In this document: piece after piece, positions 1 through 11,019 of the stretch
Numbering within the stretch: the stretch's first letter is position 1
Layout of the letters: every line of letters starts with the position of its first letter
Assembly (NCBI GenBank): GCA_947483555.1
Contig: CANKMW010000074.1
Location: 1-47,753 of the forward strand
From: Myxococcales bacterium
GTDB lineage: Bacteria > Myxococcota_A > Polyangia > Haliangiales > Haliangiaceae
Length of the DNA stretch: 47,753 nt
Direction of reading: 5' to 3'
Position numbers and translations under genes: made by a program
The notes under the pieces: generated by a model
What the model was told of the DNA's origin: nothing
Databases searched by the model: none
Seen by the model: only the letters and a program-made list of their open reading frames with translations

Positions 1-2
1 CA

Positions 3-98
3 CTCGGCCGCCTCGACGAACACCGTCCCGACCGCGGCCTCATCGTTCCCCGGCGCCGGCGCGGAGCGAAGAAAGTGTCAGGGATGTCCTTGCTCTGA
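3..98 (+). CDS. Possible C-terminal end of an ORF entering from the left
   Basis: One frame is open from the window edge to a TGA at 96-98. Its Arg-rich tail (around RRRRGAKK) ends inside the first two copies of the direct repeats at 76-138. Transposase genes of IS481/ISNCY-like elements often end within the terminal repeats of the element, so this may be the tail of one. Only 31 codons are visible and no diagnostic motif is present, so this is a guess from context. Confidence 0.2.
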   Translation, partial: LGRLDEHRPDRGLIVPRRRRGAKKVSGMSLL

Positions 99-138
99 TT
101 GTCAGGGATGTCCGTGGGCAAGAGTGTCCAGGATGTCT
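76..138. repeat. Three spaced direct repeats, IS-end-like
   Basis: TGTCAGGGATGTCC occurs exactly at 76-89 and 100-113, and a variant (TGTCCAGGATGTCT) at 125-138. The spacing is 24-25 bp. Serial TGTC-GGATGTC repeats of this kind are common at ends of IS481-like and ISNCY elements. No transposase follows to the right, so this would be the right end of an element lying left of the window, or a relic. Confidence 0.5.
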
Positions 139-526
139 GTGCTTGAACACAGATACATGGGTGCTTCGTGGACACCGGTCACCGGGTGGCGATCCGGTTC
201 AGGGTCATGGGTAACGCCACCTCGATCCGAGTGGCGCCGACCCGTCGCCGCAAGCTCGCTCCGGCGCAGCCCTACGGGCTGGCCACGGACACGGCTCCTT
301 CGTCCATCGACGAGGTTCCGCGGCAGCGCCGGCCCCTGCGGTCCGCCCGCGACGGTACCCACCTGGGTACGCCCGCCGGGGCCACCCCTTCCTCGCGCAT
401 CCTCATGCGCCGTCGCGGGCCGGCACCTCCGGCCCCGAGGTGAACTGAGCCCACCCCGCGCGCAATTGCCCGTTGGCATTTACAGTCTGGCCAGCCGAGG
501 GCTACGATGCCGAAGCACCTGTTTCC
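139..526. other. Gene-poor stretch with no supported feature
   Basis: Open frames here on both strands are Arg/Pro/Gly-rich and mutually antisense, with no recognisable domain. They look like by-products of high GC. The stretch separates the IS-like repeats from the FHA/sigma54 activator and should contain that gene's promoter, but no convincing -35/-10 or -24/-12 element was seen. Confidence 0.5.
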
Positions 527-1889
<1,363 letters not shown>

Positions 1890-1906
<17 letters not shown>

Positions 1907-4900
1907 GCTGGCGCCCGTGCTGCGTCCGGGGCTGCGCCTGTCCGACCGCGTGAGGTTCCCGCCCGAGCTGCCCATCACGGCCCGGATCGTCGACCTCGCC
2001 AACGCGATCGACGCCCACCAGGTCGTCATCGTGGCCGGCGAGACCGGCTCGGGCAAGACGACGCAGCTGCCCAAGATCTGTCTGGCGATCGGTCGGGGCG
2101 CGCACGCGTACATCGGCTGCACCCAGCCGCGGCGCATCGCCGCGACCAGCGTGGCGGCGCGGGTCGCGCAGGAGCTCGACACCGAGCTGGGCGAGGTGGT
2201 CGGCTACAAGGTCCGCTTCAACGACCGGATCAAGAAGACCTCGTACATCAAGTTCATGACCGACGGCATCGTGCTCGCCGAGCTGCAGAGCGACCCGCTG
2301 CTGCGCAGCTACGACACCCTCATCGTCGACGAGGCCCACGAGCGCAGCCTCAACATCGACTTCCTCCTCGGCTACCTCAAGGGCCTGCTGCCGCGGCGCC
2401 CGGACCTGCGGGTCATCGTCAGCTCGGCGACGCTCGCGACCGAGCGCTTCAGCGACTTCTTCGCGGGCGCGCCGGTCATCGAGGTCTCGGGCCGGACCTA
2501 CCCGGTCGACGTGCTCTACCGACCGCCGCGCGAGGACGAGGCCGATCTCGTCGAGGCGGTGGCCAACACGGTCAACGAGATCACCGAGCTCGACCCGCGC
2601 CCCGACGTGCTGGTGTTCCTGCCCGGCGAGCGCGAGATCCGCGAGTCGGTGCTCGAGCTGGAGCAGCGCGCGCTACCGCACACGGTGGTGCTGCCGCTCT
2701 ACGCCAAGCTGTCGTCGGCCGAGCAGCAGCGGGTGTTCCAGACCCTGCCGCAGCGGCGGGTGGTGCTGGCCACCAACGTCGCCGAGACGTCGCTCACCAT
2801 TCCCGGCATCGTGTACGTGGTCGACACCGGGGTCGCCCGCGTGAACCGCTACAGCGTCCGGACCGGCGTGACCCAGCTCCTGGTCGAGGAGATCTCGCAG
2901 GCCAGCGCCGATCAACGCAAGGGCCGCTGCGGTCGCACCCAGAGCGGCGTGTGCTTCCGCCTGTACGACGAGCCAAACTTCGGCTCGCGGCCCGCGTACA
3001 CCGATCCGGAGATCAAGCGCGTCGGCCTCGCCGGGGTGATCCTGCGCATGATGACGCTGCGCCTCGGCGACATCGCGACCTACCCGTTCCTCGATCCGCC
3101 GCCGAAGCGCGCGATCGACGAGGGCTACCGGGTGCTCGAGGAGCTCGGGGCGATCGACGACGCCGGCCGGCTGACGCCGCTCGGCGAGCAGCTGGGCCGG
3201 CTGCCCATCGACCCGCGGCTCGGACGCATGGTCCTGGGCGGACGCGACCACGGCGCGCTGCGCGAGGTGCTGGTCATCGCCGCGGTGCTCGGCCTGCAGG
3301 ATCCGCGCGACCGGCCGCTGGCGGCGCAACAGAAGGCCGACGAGGCCCACCGCAAGTTCCGCGACGAGGGCAGCGACTTCGTCAGCTACCTCAAGCTGTG
3401 GGAGTTCTGGCAGGACGCGCGCGGCCGCAGCAGCAAGCGCCAGCTCGAGAAGCTGGGTCGCGACACCTTCCTGTCGGCCCGGCGCATGCGCGAGTGGGAA
3501 GACCTTCACGAGCAGCTGGTGCGCGTGGTGCGCGAGCTGGACTTCACGCCCAACACCAAGCCGGCGTCCGCCGAGCAGCTCCACCGCGCGCTGTTGCCCG
3601 GGCTGCTCAGCAAGATCGGGATGTGGAACCAGGAGGCGCGGGTGTACGTCGGCGCCCGCCAGACCCGCTTCATGATCCATCCGTCGTCGGCCCTGGCGCG
3701 CAAGCCGACGCCCTGGGTCATGGCCGCCGAGCTGGTCGAGACCTCGCAGCTCTACGCTCGCGGGGTGGCCAAGATCGACCCGACCTGGCTCGAGCAGGCC
3801 GCCGGGCCGCTGTGCAAGCGCAACCACGGCCCCCCGCACTGGGAGCAGAAGGCGGCGCAGGTGATGGCCAAGGAGCAGGTCACGCTCTACGGCCTGCCCA
3901 TCATCAACCGCAAGACGGCGTACGCCGCCGTCGACCCGGCCATGTGCCGCGAGCTGTTCATCGATCACGCGCTGGTCCGCCACGAGTACACGACCAAGGC
4001 CCGGTTCATGGCCCACAACCGCGCGCTGCTCGACGAGGTGCAGCGGCTGCGCGACAAGGCGCGCAAGAGCGACATGCTCGCCGACGAATACGCGCTCGCC
4101 CGCTTCTTCGAGGAGCGGGTGCCCGCCGGCGTCCACAGCGGCGCGACGTTCGAGGCCTGGCGCAAGGCCGCCGAGGCCCAGGACCCGAGGGTGCTCGAGC
4201 TGTCGCTCGCCGACGTCTTGCTCGACGAGGCCCACGAGCTGTCGCCGGCGCGCTACCCCGACCAGCTCGTGGTGGCGGGCACCACCGTGCCGCTCACCTA
4301 CGTGTTCGACCCCAGCGCGGACGACGACGGCATCACCGCCACCGTGCCCCTCGCGCTGCTGCCGCAGCTCGACCCGGAGGTCTGGGCCTGGACCATCCCC
4401 GGCTGGCACGAGGCCAAACTCCGGGCGGTGCTCGACGAGCTGCCCAGGGCGGTGCGCAGGACGCTGCCGCCGATGGGCGAGCTCACCGGGACGCTCGCCG
4501 TCCAGCTGCGGCCCTTCGACGGCCCGATGCTGCCCGCGCTCGAGCGAGCCATCCACGAGCGCACGGGCGAACGGGTGCCGCGCACCGCCTGGGATCTGCG
4601 CGCGGTGCCCCGGCACCTCGGCTTCACGTTCCGCGTCGTCGACGAGCACGACCACGTGCTCGGCCAGGACCGCGACCTCGGCGAGCTGCAGCGCACGCTC
4701 GGCCAGCGCGCCCGCGACCTGTGGGCGCGGGCGCCGCGCGAACGGCACGAGCGCACCGGCCTGACCGCGTGGGACTTCGACGCGCTGCCGCTGTCGGTCG
4801 AGCTCGACATCGGCGGCCGCCGGCTCCTGGCCTACCCGGCCCTCATCGACACCGAGGTGGCGGTCGACGTGCGGCTGCTCGAGTCCCCGGCGGCCGCCGC

Positions 4901-5624
4901 CGAGGCCACGCGGCTCGGCCTGCGCCGGCTGTTCCTGCTGCAGCTGCGCACCACGGTCAGCAAGCTCGAATCCCAGCTGCCGGGCGTGATCGCCCACGGC
5001 CCGCTCGCCGTGCCGGGCGCGCCGGTGCCACCGCGGCGCCAGGTCGTGCTGCGCGCGCTCGACACCGCGTTCGGGCTGACCACGGCCGACGAGTTCCCGC
5101 GCAGCAAGGCGGCCTTCGGCGAGCGCCTGGTCGAGGGCCGCAGCCAGCTGCCCGAGGCCCTGGCGCAGCTGGGCCGGACCGCGGTCGAGCTCAGCAGCGA
5201 GCTCGACAAGGTCCGCGTCGCGCTCAAGCCCCTGGCCGGCAAGCCCGGCCTCCTGCGCGCGGTCTACGACGACGTCCAGAGCCAGCTGCACCACCTCGCC
5301 CCGCCCGAGCTGATGCTGGTCACGCCGGCCGGGCGCTTCGGCCACCTCGTCCGCTACCTGCGGGCGATCCAGGTCCGGCTGCAGCGGCTGCCCAACGATC
5401 CGCCGAAGGACCAGCAGAAGGCGGCGCAGGTGACGCCGTTCTGGCAGCGCTACCAGACCGAGCGCGAGGAGCTGCGGGCGCAGGGCCGCCCGCTGACCGA
5501 GCTCGACGAGCTCGGCTGGCTGATCGAGGAGCTGCGCGTGCAGACGTTCGCGCCCGAGCTCAAGACCGCGGTCCCCATCTCGACCAAACGCTTGCAGGAC
5601 ATCTGGGCGACGCTGCCCCGGTAG
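1890..5624 (+). CDS. hrpA: ATP-dependent DEAH-box RNA helicase HrpA
   Basis: A 1244-residue DEAH/RHA helicase, close to the roughly 1300 residues of E. coli HrpA, which acts on mRNA and stalled ribosomes. Motif I GETGSGKT is at about 50-57, the DEAH box at 147-150, SAT at 179-181, then VAETSLTIPG (motif V) and QRKGRCGR (motif VI). A helicase-associated/OB-like region and the long C-terminal extension (DUF3418 type) characteristic of HrpA follow, separating it from shorter HrpB proteins. The start is GTG at 1890, inside the 3' end of the sigma54 activator gene, which implies coupling. Reverse-strand frames across this gene are GC shadows. Confidence 0.95.
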
Positions 5625-5652
5625 CTGTCGGCGAGGTCACCCGCGACCGCGA

Positions 5653-7584
5653 TCAGATCTCGATCTGCAACCCCAGCTCCACGACCCGGTTGGGCGGCAA
5701 GTTGAAGAACGCGGTCGGCGGACGCGAGTTCCTGACCAGAAACGAGAACAGCAGCTTGCGCCAGCGCGCCATCTTCACCCTGCCGGTGACGATCAGCGTC
5801 TGCCGGCCCAGGTAGTAGGTGGTCGTCATCGGCTGCGCCTTGATGTCGCCGCGCGCCACGCAGCGCGCGACCAGGGCCGGCACGTCGGGGCTCTGCATGA
5901 ACCCGCTGCGCGCGATCATCCGGTACATGCCATGCCCGAGTGGCTTCACCTCGAGGCCGCGCGAGGCCGACACCCACGGCACCGGCTCGGTGGTCACCGA
6001 GCACAGCACCACTTCCTGGTGCAACATCCGGTTGTGCTTGACGTGGTGGAGCACGACGTTGGGCACGCTGTCCGCCGACGACGACATGAACACCGCGGTG
6101 CCCTCGACGCGCGGCAGCGGGGAGGTCTCGAGGTCGGCGAGGAACAGATCGGTCGGCACGGCGCCCGACTCCATGATGCGGCCCAGCTCCACGCGCCCGC
6201 GCCACCAGGTCGTCATCACGACGAACACCGCGACGCCGAGCGACAGTGGAAACCAGCCACCGTCGAGGAACTTGGTCGCGCAGGCGACCAGGAACGCGAG
6301 GTCGAAGGTCAGGAACAGGACCAGCAGCGCCGCGGCACGGCGAGGCCGCCAGCCCCATCGCCGCACGCACAGCATGTAGAACAGCACCGACGTGATCGCC
6401 ATCGTGCCGGTCACCGCGATGCCGTAGGCCGCGGCCAGCGCGGAGCTGGTGCGGAACTGCAGCACCAGGACCACGCATCCGAGGAGCATCAGGTAGTTCA
6501 TCTCGGGGATGTAGATCTGTCCCTCGGCGTCGGCCGAGGTGTGCACCACCGTGAGCCGGGGCCAGAAGCCAAGCTGCATCGCCTGCCGGGTCAACGAGAA
6601 CACCCCCGAGATCAGCGCCTGCGACGCGATCACGGCCGCCATCGTGGCCAGGATCAGCATCGGGATCAGGAACGGACCCTCGACCAGCGCGTAGAACGGG
6701 TTCTTCACCGTGCCCGGCTCGCGGGCCAGCATCAGCGCGCCCTGGCCGAAGTAGTTGAGCAGCAGGCCGGGCAGCGCGATCGTGAACCAGGCGATCCGGA
6801 TCGGAACCCGCCCGAAGTGACCCATGTCGGCGTACAGCGCCTCGCCGCCGGTGACGACCAGGAAGACCGAGCCCAGGAGCAGGAAGCCATGCCAGTCACT
6901 GCTGGCCAGGAACTCGACCGCGTAGCGTGGATCGGCGGCCCGCAACACCGAGGGGTTGGCGACCACCCAGCGCGCGCCGGCCACGCCGATGGCGATGAAC
7001 CACACCAGCATCACCCAGCCGAACACGCCCCCGATGCGCCCGGTGCCGATCCGTTGCACGAAGAACAGCCCGATCAGGATCGCGATCGTGATCGGGACGA
7101 CGAGGTAGGTCAGGCTCGGGTTCTGCTCCGACAGGCCCTCCATGGCGCCGAGCACCGAGATCGCCGGGGTGATCAACCCGTCGCCGAACAGCAGCCCGGC
7201 ACCGAACAGCGCCAGCAGGACCGAGATCGCCAGCCGTTCACGCCCGCTGTTGTCGGACTCGACCAGCGCGGCCAGGGCCAGGATGCCGCCCTCGCCCTTG
7301 TTGTCGGCGCGCAGCACGAACACCAGGTACTTCAGCACCACCACCAGCATCAGCGCCCAGAACACCAGCGACAGCACGCCGAGCACCGCGGTCGGGTCGG
7401 GCCGGACCGCGTGCGGTGAGTGCGGCCAGCTCAGGCACTCCTTGAGCGCGTACAGCGGCGACGTGCCGATGTCGCCGTAGACCACGCCGAGCGCTCCCAT
7501 CGAGGTCATCGCGAGGGCACGGCGCGATCGCGGGGCGTGGTGTCCCTGGGTCGTGGTGGCGCGAGCGGGGGCGGCTAAGGCCAT
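5653..7584 (-). CDS. kup: Low-affinity potassium uptake transporter Kup
   Basis: A 643-residue KUP/HAK/KT-family K+ symporter of the inner membrane. The family signature GVVYGDIGTSPLYALKE lies near the N-terminus, followed by DNKGEGGILAL after the second hydrophobic segment. About twelve hydrophobic segments precede a cytosolic C-terminal domain of about 180 residues, the usual arrangement. It starts at ATG 7584, downstream of a KdpE-like regulator on the same strand with a gap of about 90 bases that contains a perfect inverted repeat. Location next to a KdpDE-like pair suggests its expression responds to potassium or turgor; that link is inference. Confidence 0.95.
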   Translation of the reverse strand: MALAAPARATTTQGHHAPRSRRALAMTSMGALGVVYGDIGTSPLYALKECLSWPHSPHAVRPDPTAVLGVLSLVFWALMLVVVLKYLVFVLRADNKGEGGILALAALVESDNSGRERLAISVLLALFGAGLLFGDGLITPAISVLGAMEGLSEQNPSLTYLVVPITIAILIGLFFVQRIGTGRIGGVFGWVMLVWFIAIGVAGARWVVANPSVLRAADPRYAVEFLASSDWHGFLLLGSVFLVVTGGEALYADMGHFGRVPIRIAWFTIALPGLLLNYFGQGALMLAREPGTVKNPFYALVEGPFLIPMLILATMAAVIASQALISGVFSLTRQAMQLGFWPRLTVVHTSADAEGQIYIPEMNYLMLLGCVVLVLQFRTSSALAAAYGIAVTGTMAITSVLFYMLCVRRWGWRPRRAAALLVLFLTFDLAFLVACATKFLDGGWFPLSLGVAVFVVMTTWWRGRVELGRIMESGAVPTDLFLADLETSPLPRVEGTAVFMSSSADSVPNVVLHHVKHNRMLHQEVVLCSVTTEPVPWVSASRGLEVKPLGHGMYRMIARSGFMQSPDVPALVARCVARGDIKAQPMTTTYYLGRQTLIVTGRVKMARWRKLLFSFLVRNSRPPTAFFNLPPNRVVELGLQIEI

Positions 7585-7649
7585 CGAGTCGCCGACGGCG
7601 ACAGAGAACGGCTACCACCCCTTCGCGTAAAGAATCCATCAAGGCCGAA

Positions 7650-7666
7650 ACTCGATTGATTCGAGT
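7650..7666. promoter_or_regulatory. Perfect inverted repeat upstream of kup
   Basis: ACTCGA at 7650-7655 and TCGAGT at 7661-7666 flank a 5-base spacer, between the end of the kdpE-like gene and the start of kup. It could be an operator for the adjacent response regulator or a weak hairpin. No T-run follows it in either direction, so a classical terminator is unlikely. Confidence 0.35.
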
Positions 7667-7675
7667 AGCTTCCAG

Positions 7676-8392
7676 TCAGGGATCGTCCTGCTCGTCGGTG
7701 TCCCGCAGCCGGTAACCGACGCCAGGCTCGGTGAGCAGCCAGTGCGGCCGCGCCGCGTCGCGTTCGATCTTGCGCCGCACCGCGCCCATGTGGACCCGCA
7801 GGTAGTGGGTCTGCTCGACGGCGCCAGGTCCCCAGACTTCGCGTAACAGATGACGATGGGTCAGCACCCTGCCGGCGTGTTGCATCAAGAGCGCCAGGAG
7901 CCGGAACTCGATCGGGGTCAGGTGCACGAGCTCGCCCGCGACCGTGACCTCGTGGCGACCGTGATCCATCCGGATCGGACCGACCTCGACCACCGCGTCG
8001 GCGGGCGGGGTCCCGGCGGCGGACGCGGCGTGGCGCAGCGCGACCCGCATGCGGGCCAGGAGCTCGCCGGTGCCAAATGGCTTGGTCAGGTAGTCGTCGG
8101 CACCGGCGTCCAGCGCCCGCACCTTGTCGGCCTCACGATCGCGCGCCGACACGACGATGGTGGGCACCGCGGTCCACTCACGCAGCGCCCGCACCAGCTC
8201 GACACCGTCGCCATCGGGGAGGCCGAGATCGAGGATGATGAGCGCCGGCGATTCGGCGGCGGCGGCGCGGCGGCCATCGGCGAACGTGGCGGCCTCGACG
8301 ACGCGAAAGCCGTGCGCCTCGAGGGTGGCCCGCAGCAGCCGGCGCATCGCCAGCTCGTCCTCGACCACCAGCACGGTGAGCCCACTGCTCAT
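7676..8392 (-). CDS. kdpE: KdpE-like OmpR-family response regulator
   Basis: A 238-residue DNA-binding response regulator. The receiver domain occupies about 6-118, with the acidic pocket at E11/D12, phospho-acceptor D55 in IILDLGLPD, and the conserved Lys in YLTKPFG. A winged-helix output domain covers about 135-230 (LTPIEFRLLALL, YLRVHMGAVRRKIE, GVGYRL), as in KdpE. It overlaps the histidine kinase gene by 4 bases (ATGA type), so the two are an operon and a cognate pair. No kdpFABC genes lie in the window; the nearest plausible target is kup. Confidence 0.88.
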   Translation of the reverse strand: MSSGLTVLVVEDELAMRRLLRATLEAHGFRVVEAATFADGRRAAAAESPALIILDLGLPDGDGVELVRALREWTAVPTIVVSARDREADKVRALDAGADDYLTKPFGTGELLARMRVALRHAASAAGTPPADAVVEVGPIRMDHGRHEVTVAGELVHLTPIEFRLLALLMQHAGRVLTHRHLLREVWGPGAVEQTHYLRVHMGAVRRKIERDAARPHWLLTEPGVGYRLRDTDEQDDP

Positions 8393-9447
8393 GATCGCAC
8401 CTCGGCGAGCGCGGGCGCGATGGACGGCGCCGCCGCCGCCGGCAACTCGACGACAAAGCGGGCGCCGCCGTCGGGCTGGTTGCTGGCGTGGATGTCGCCG
8501 CCATGGGCGCGAACGATGGCGCGCACGACCGCGAGACCGAGGCCGGCGCCGGGCGCGGCCGAGGCGCGGAAGAACTTCTCGAACACCCGCTCCTCGTCCC
8601 CAGCCTTGATCCCGGGTCCTCGATCACGGACCTCGATCACCACCCGGTCGCCGATCCGCGCCGCGGCGATCGAGATCGGCGGCGCGCCGTTCCGGATCGC
8701 GTTCTCGATCAGGTTGATCAACGCCTGCTCGAGCAGGACCGGGTCGACCGGGACCGCGATCTCGGGCGGCACGTCGACCTCCACGACCCGATCGCCGACC
8801 ATGCGCTCGACGCGGGTCAAGGCGCCGCCGACCAGCTCGTCGATCGGGACCCACTCGCGGACCGGCGCCAGGCCGGTCTCCATGCGCGTGAGGTGGAGCA
8901 GGTTGCCGAGCATGCGCTCCAGCCGCCGGGCCTCGTCGACCACGGTCGCCAGCAGCTCCTGGCGGGCGGCGAACGGCACCGCGCTATCGCGGGCCGAGGT
9001 CGCCGCGCCGGTGATCACGGCGAGCGGCGTGCGCAGGTCGTGCGAGACGCTCGACAGCAGCGAGCTGCGCACCTCCTCGGTCCGGGCCCGCAGGTCGGCC
9101 TGACGGGCGAGCGCTTGTTGCCGCTGCAGGCGCTCGGTCAAGGTGGCGATCGCCAGCCCGGTGGCGAACATCACCACGAACGTCACGGCGTGCTGGGCGT
9201 CGACGATCACGAACGTGAACCGCGGCGGCACGAAGCAGAAGTCGAAGGCGGCGACCGCGACCGAGGCCGCCACCAGGGCCGGCCCGCGGCCGGCCAGCGA
9301 GGCCAGCATCACCGCCGGCAGGTAGAGCATGCCGACATCGCCGAGCCCGATGTGGGGATAGAGCGCGAAGCCGAGCGCGGTGGTGACGGCGACCGCCGCC
9401 ACCGCCCTGGCGTAGCCCCAGGTGCTGGTTCGAACCCGAGGCTCCAC
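8389..9447 (-). CDS. Short KdpD-like sensor histidine kinase
   Basis: A membrane sensor kinase of about 352 residues from the GTG at 9447; the frame stays open to 9504. Four closely spaced transmembrane segments in the first 105 residues match the KdpD DUF4118 module, including the FDFCFVPP and FTFVI elements typical of KdpD. The dimerisation/phospho-acceptor box SVSHDLRTPL (His near 136), an N box (LINLIENAIRNG), and the G boxes GPGI and GLGLAVV follow. Classical KdpD is about 900 residues with a long N-terminal KdpD/USP sensory region that is absent here, so sensing must differ. It overlaps the response regulator by 4 bases. Confidence 0.85.
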   Translation of the reverse strand: MEPRVRTSTWGYARAVAAVAVTTALGFALYPHIGLGDVGMLYLPAVMLASLAGRGPALVAASVAVAAFDFCFVPPRFTFVIVDAQHAVTFVVMFATGLAIATLTERLQRQQALARQADLRARTEEVRSSLLSSVSHDLRTPLAVITGAATSARDSAVPFAARQELLATVVDEARRLERMLGNLLHLTRMETGLAPVREWVPIDELVGGALTRVERMVGDRVVEVDVPPEIAVPVDPVLLEQALINLIENAIRNGAPPISIAAARIGDRVVIEVRDRGPGIKAGDEERVFEKFFRASAAPGAGLGLAVVRAIVRAHGGDIHASNQPDGGARFVVELPAAAAPSIAPALAEVRS

Positions 9448-9466
9448 CGCGCCACCATACCGGCTT

Positions 9467-9679
9467 TCACCCGCGGCCGCGGAGCAGGCCGAGCAGGCCG
9501 GCAACCGCGAACGCCGCCGCGATGGTCACCTCGGCTGCGAACGGCTCCGCCGCCGCGAGCGCCGCCGCGACCCGGCCAACGCCCAGCACCGCGAGGACGC
9601 CATAGATGATCGCGGCGTCGGGATCGCGGGTCGGCGCGGTGGCGACCGAACGCCCGGGCTGACGGTAGGGACCTTCCAC
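9467..9679 (-). CDS. Small putative membrane protein upstream of the sensor kinase
   Basis: A 70-codon frame with a GTG start. It encodes a polar N-terminus followed by two hydrophobic segments (about residues 24-42 and 46-65) and a short Arg-rich end. It ends about 20 bases before the sensor kinase start on the same strand, where a first operon gene would be expected. It has no recognised family, and chance open frames are common at this GC content, so it may not be real. Confidence 0.4.
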   Translation of the reverse strand: MEGPYRQPGRSVATAPTRDPDAAIIYGVLAVLGVGRVAAALAAAEPFAAEVTIAAAFAVAGLLGLLRGRG

Positions 9680-9732
9680 GGAGCAGATCTACCGCCCTGG
9701 CGATCAGGACGGTGTCAAGACGAACCCGGGGT

Positions 9733-9770
9733 CGATCAAGATCCCATCAAGATGCTCGCCGTCTTGATCG
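9733..9770. promoter_or_regulatory. Inverted repeat upstream of the protease module
   Basis: CGATCAAGA at 9733-9741 is perfectly complementary to TCTTGATCG at 9762-9770, with a 20-base spacer that holds another ATCAAGA. A further TCAAGA lies near 9714. The array sits 41-78 bases before the ATG at 9811 in the divergent region with the kdp-like operon. It looks like a regulator binding site or a leader hairpin. The recurring TCAAGA half-sites favour an operator. Confidence 0.4.
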
Positions 9771-9810
9771 CGGATGGCGACCGGCCGCATCGTGATCCGC
9801 GGGGGAACCA

Positions 9811-11019
9811 ATGAGCATCTCGTCACTGACCTACCTGGCGCCGATCCGGAAGGCCGCCGTCGGGAGGACGCTCGACTACCAGCTCCTCGAGACCGCCGGC
9901 GAGCTGTACACCGCTGGCGAGTTCCTGGCCTCGGCGCAGACGGTGTTCCGGCACCTGTTCCCGGACGGCGAACCGCCCGACCTCGCCGCCGGCTTCGCGT
10001 TCACGCAGGGCTCGTCGCGCGTCACGGCGCGGATCACGGACGGGGTGTGCTTCCTGTCGGTGCCGATGGCCCGCCTGCCCACGACCGGCAGCGGGGTCGC
10101 GGCGCTGCGCTACGTGCTGACCCGGATCAATGGATCCGGGCAGCTCCACCAGGCCCGGCTCCATGGCGAGGACATCCATCTCGAGTTCACCGAGAAGCTG
10201 TCGGCGTTGCATCCGCAGAAGCTCATCGAGGTGCTGCGCCGCATGCCGGTGGTCGCCGATCAGCACGATGACTGGATGGCGAGCCAGTTCGGCGTCACGC
10301 CGCTCGATCGCGGGACCGTCGGCGCGCTCGACGACGACGAGCTCGAGCGTGCCGAGCAGGGCTGGCGCACCCACTGGAACGACGTCGAGGAGCTGCTGAC
10401 GGAATCACAGCGCAAGCGCTCGCAGTTCTTCCTCAACGAGGTGACGTCGTTCGCGCTGCAGCGGATCCGGTTCGTCTTGCCGGTCGGCGGCAGCGTCCTG
10501 CCGCGCATGCTCGAGAGCGCCAACACCTTCAACGACTCCGACGTCGACCCCCGCAAGCGCGAGACCACGCTGGCCAAGTGCATCAAGGACATGAAGGCCA
10601 TCAGCAGCGACGAGTTGCGGCGCAGCGTCGGCCACGTCGAGTACGCGATCAACCCGTTCACGGAAGGGACCCCGGCCCGCCTGTCGAGCTTCTTCGGCCC
10701 CGGCAACTACATGAACACCATCAAGAAGTTCCGCGCCGCGGGGCAATCGATGGACACCGCGCTGCCGCTGATCGGCACCTACTACTACCTGCTGGCGACC
10801 CATTCGTGGCCGACCGAGATCGGGCTGGCCATGCAGGCTGGCCTCGCGTCGGCGTCCGACAAGCCGTGGCGGGAGGCGGCCGGCATCATGCTCGATCACG
10901 CCGAGCAGCTGGTCGAACGCTACCGCGACGAACCGGAGGACGAGGACGGCGAGGAGGAAGGCGACGACGAGGCGGACGCTGGTGACGCCGCCGAGCCCGA
11001 CCAGGAGCAAGCGCAATGA
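9811..11019 (+). CDS. Uncharacterised protein with N-terminal YbjN/chaperone-like fold and acidic tail
   Basis: A 402-residue soluble protein with no signal peptide. Residues about 22-162 have the alternating strand/helix pattern of YbjN and class I type III secretion chaperones, ending in VADQHDDWMASQFG. The middle (about 195-365) is predicted mostly helical with several hydrophobic stretches. The last 30 residues are almost entirely Asp, Glu and Ala. It overlaps the next gene by 4 bases (ATGA), so the products are probably made in a fixed ratio and may bind each other. The start ATG at 9811 follows a GGGGGAACC stretch that can serve as ribosome binding site. The fold assignment is by eye from sequence pattern and similarity to the C-terminal part of its neighbour. 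The function is unknown. Confidence 0.75.
   Translation: MSISSLTYLAPIRKAAVGRTLDYQLLETAGELYTAGEFLASAQTVFRHLFPDGEPPDLAAGFAFTQGSSRVTARITDGVCFLSVPMARLPTTGSGVAALRYVLTRINGSGQLHQARLHGEDIHLEFTEKLSALHPQKLIEVLRRMPVVADQHDDWMASQFGVTPLDRGTVGALDDDELERAEQGWRTHWNDVEELLTESQRKRSQFFLNEVTSFALQRIRFVLPVGGSVLPRMLESANTFNDSDVDPRKRETTLAKCIKDMKAISSDELRRSVGHVEYAINPFTEGTPARLSSFFGPGNYMNTIKKFRAAGQSMDTALPLIGTYYYLLATHSWPTEIGLAMQAGLASASDKPWREAAGIMLDHAEQLVERYRDEPEDEDGEEEGDDEADAGDAAEPDQEQAQ

Noticed and set aside
139..526. Several overlapping frames of 60-170 codons on both strands
   Set aside because: No domains, mutually antisense, and composition typical of chance frames at high GC.
2673..5345. Long minus-strand open frame opposite hrpA
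   Set aside because: It is an Arg/His/Ala/Gly-rich antisense shadow with no domain; the plus strand carries all helicase motifs.
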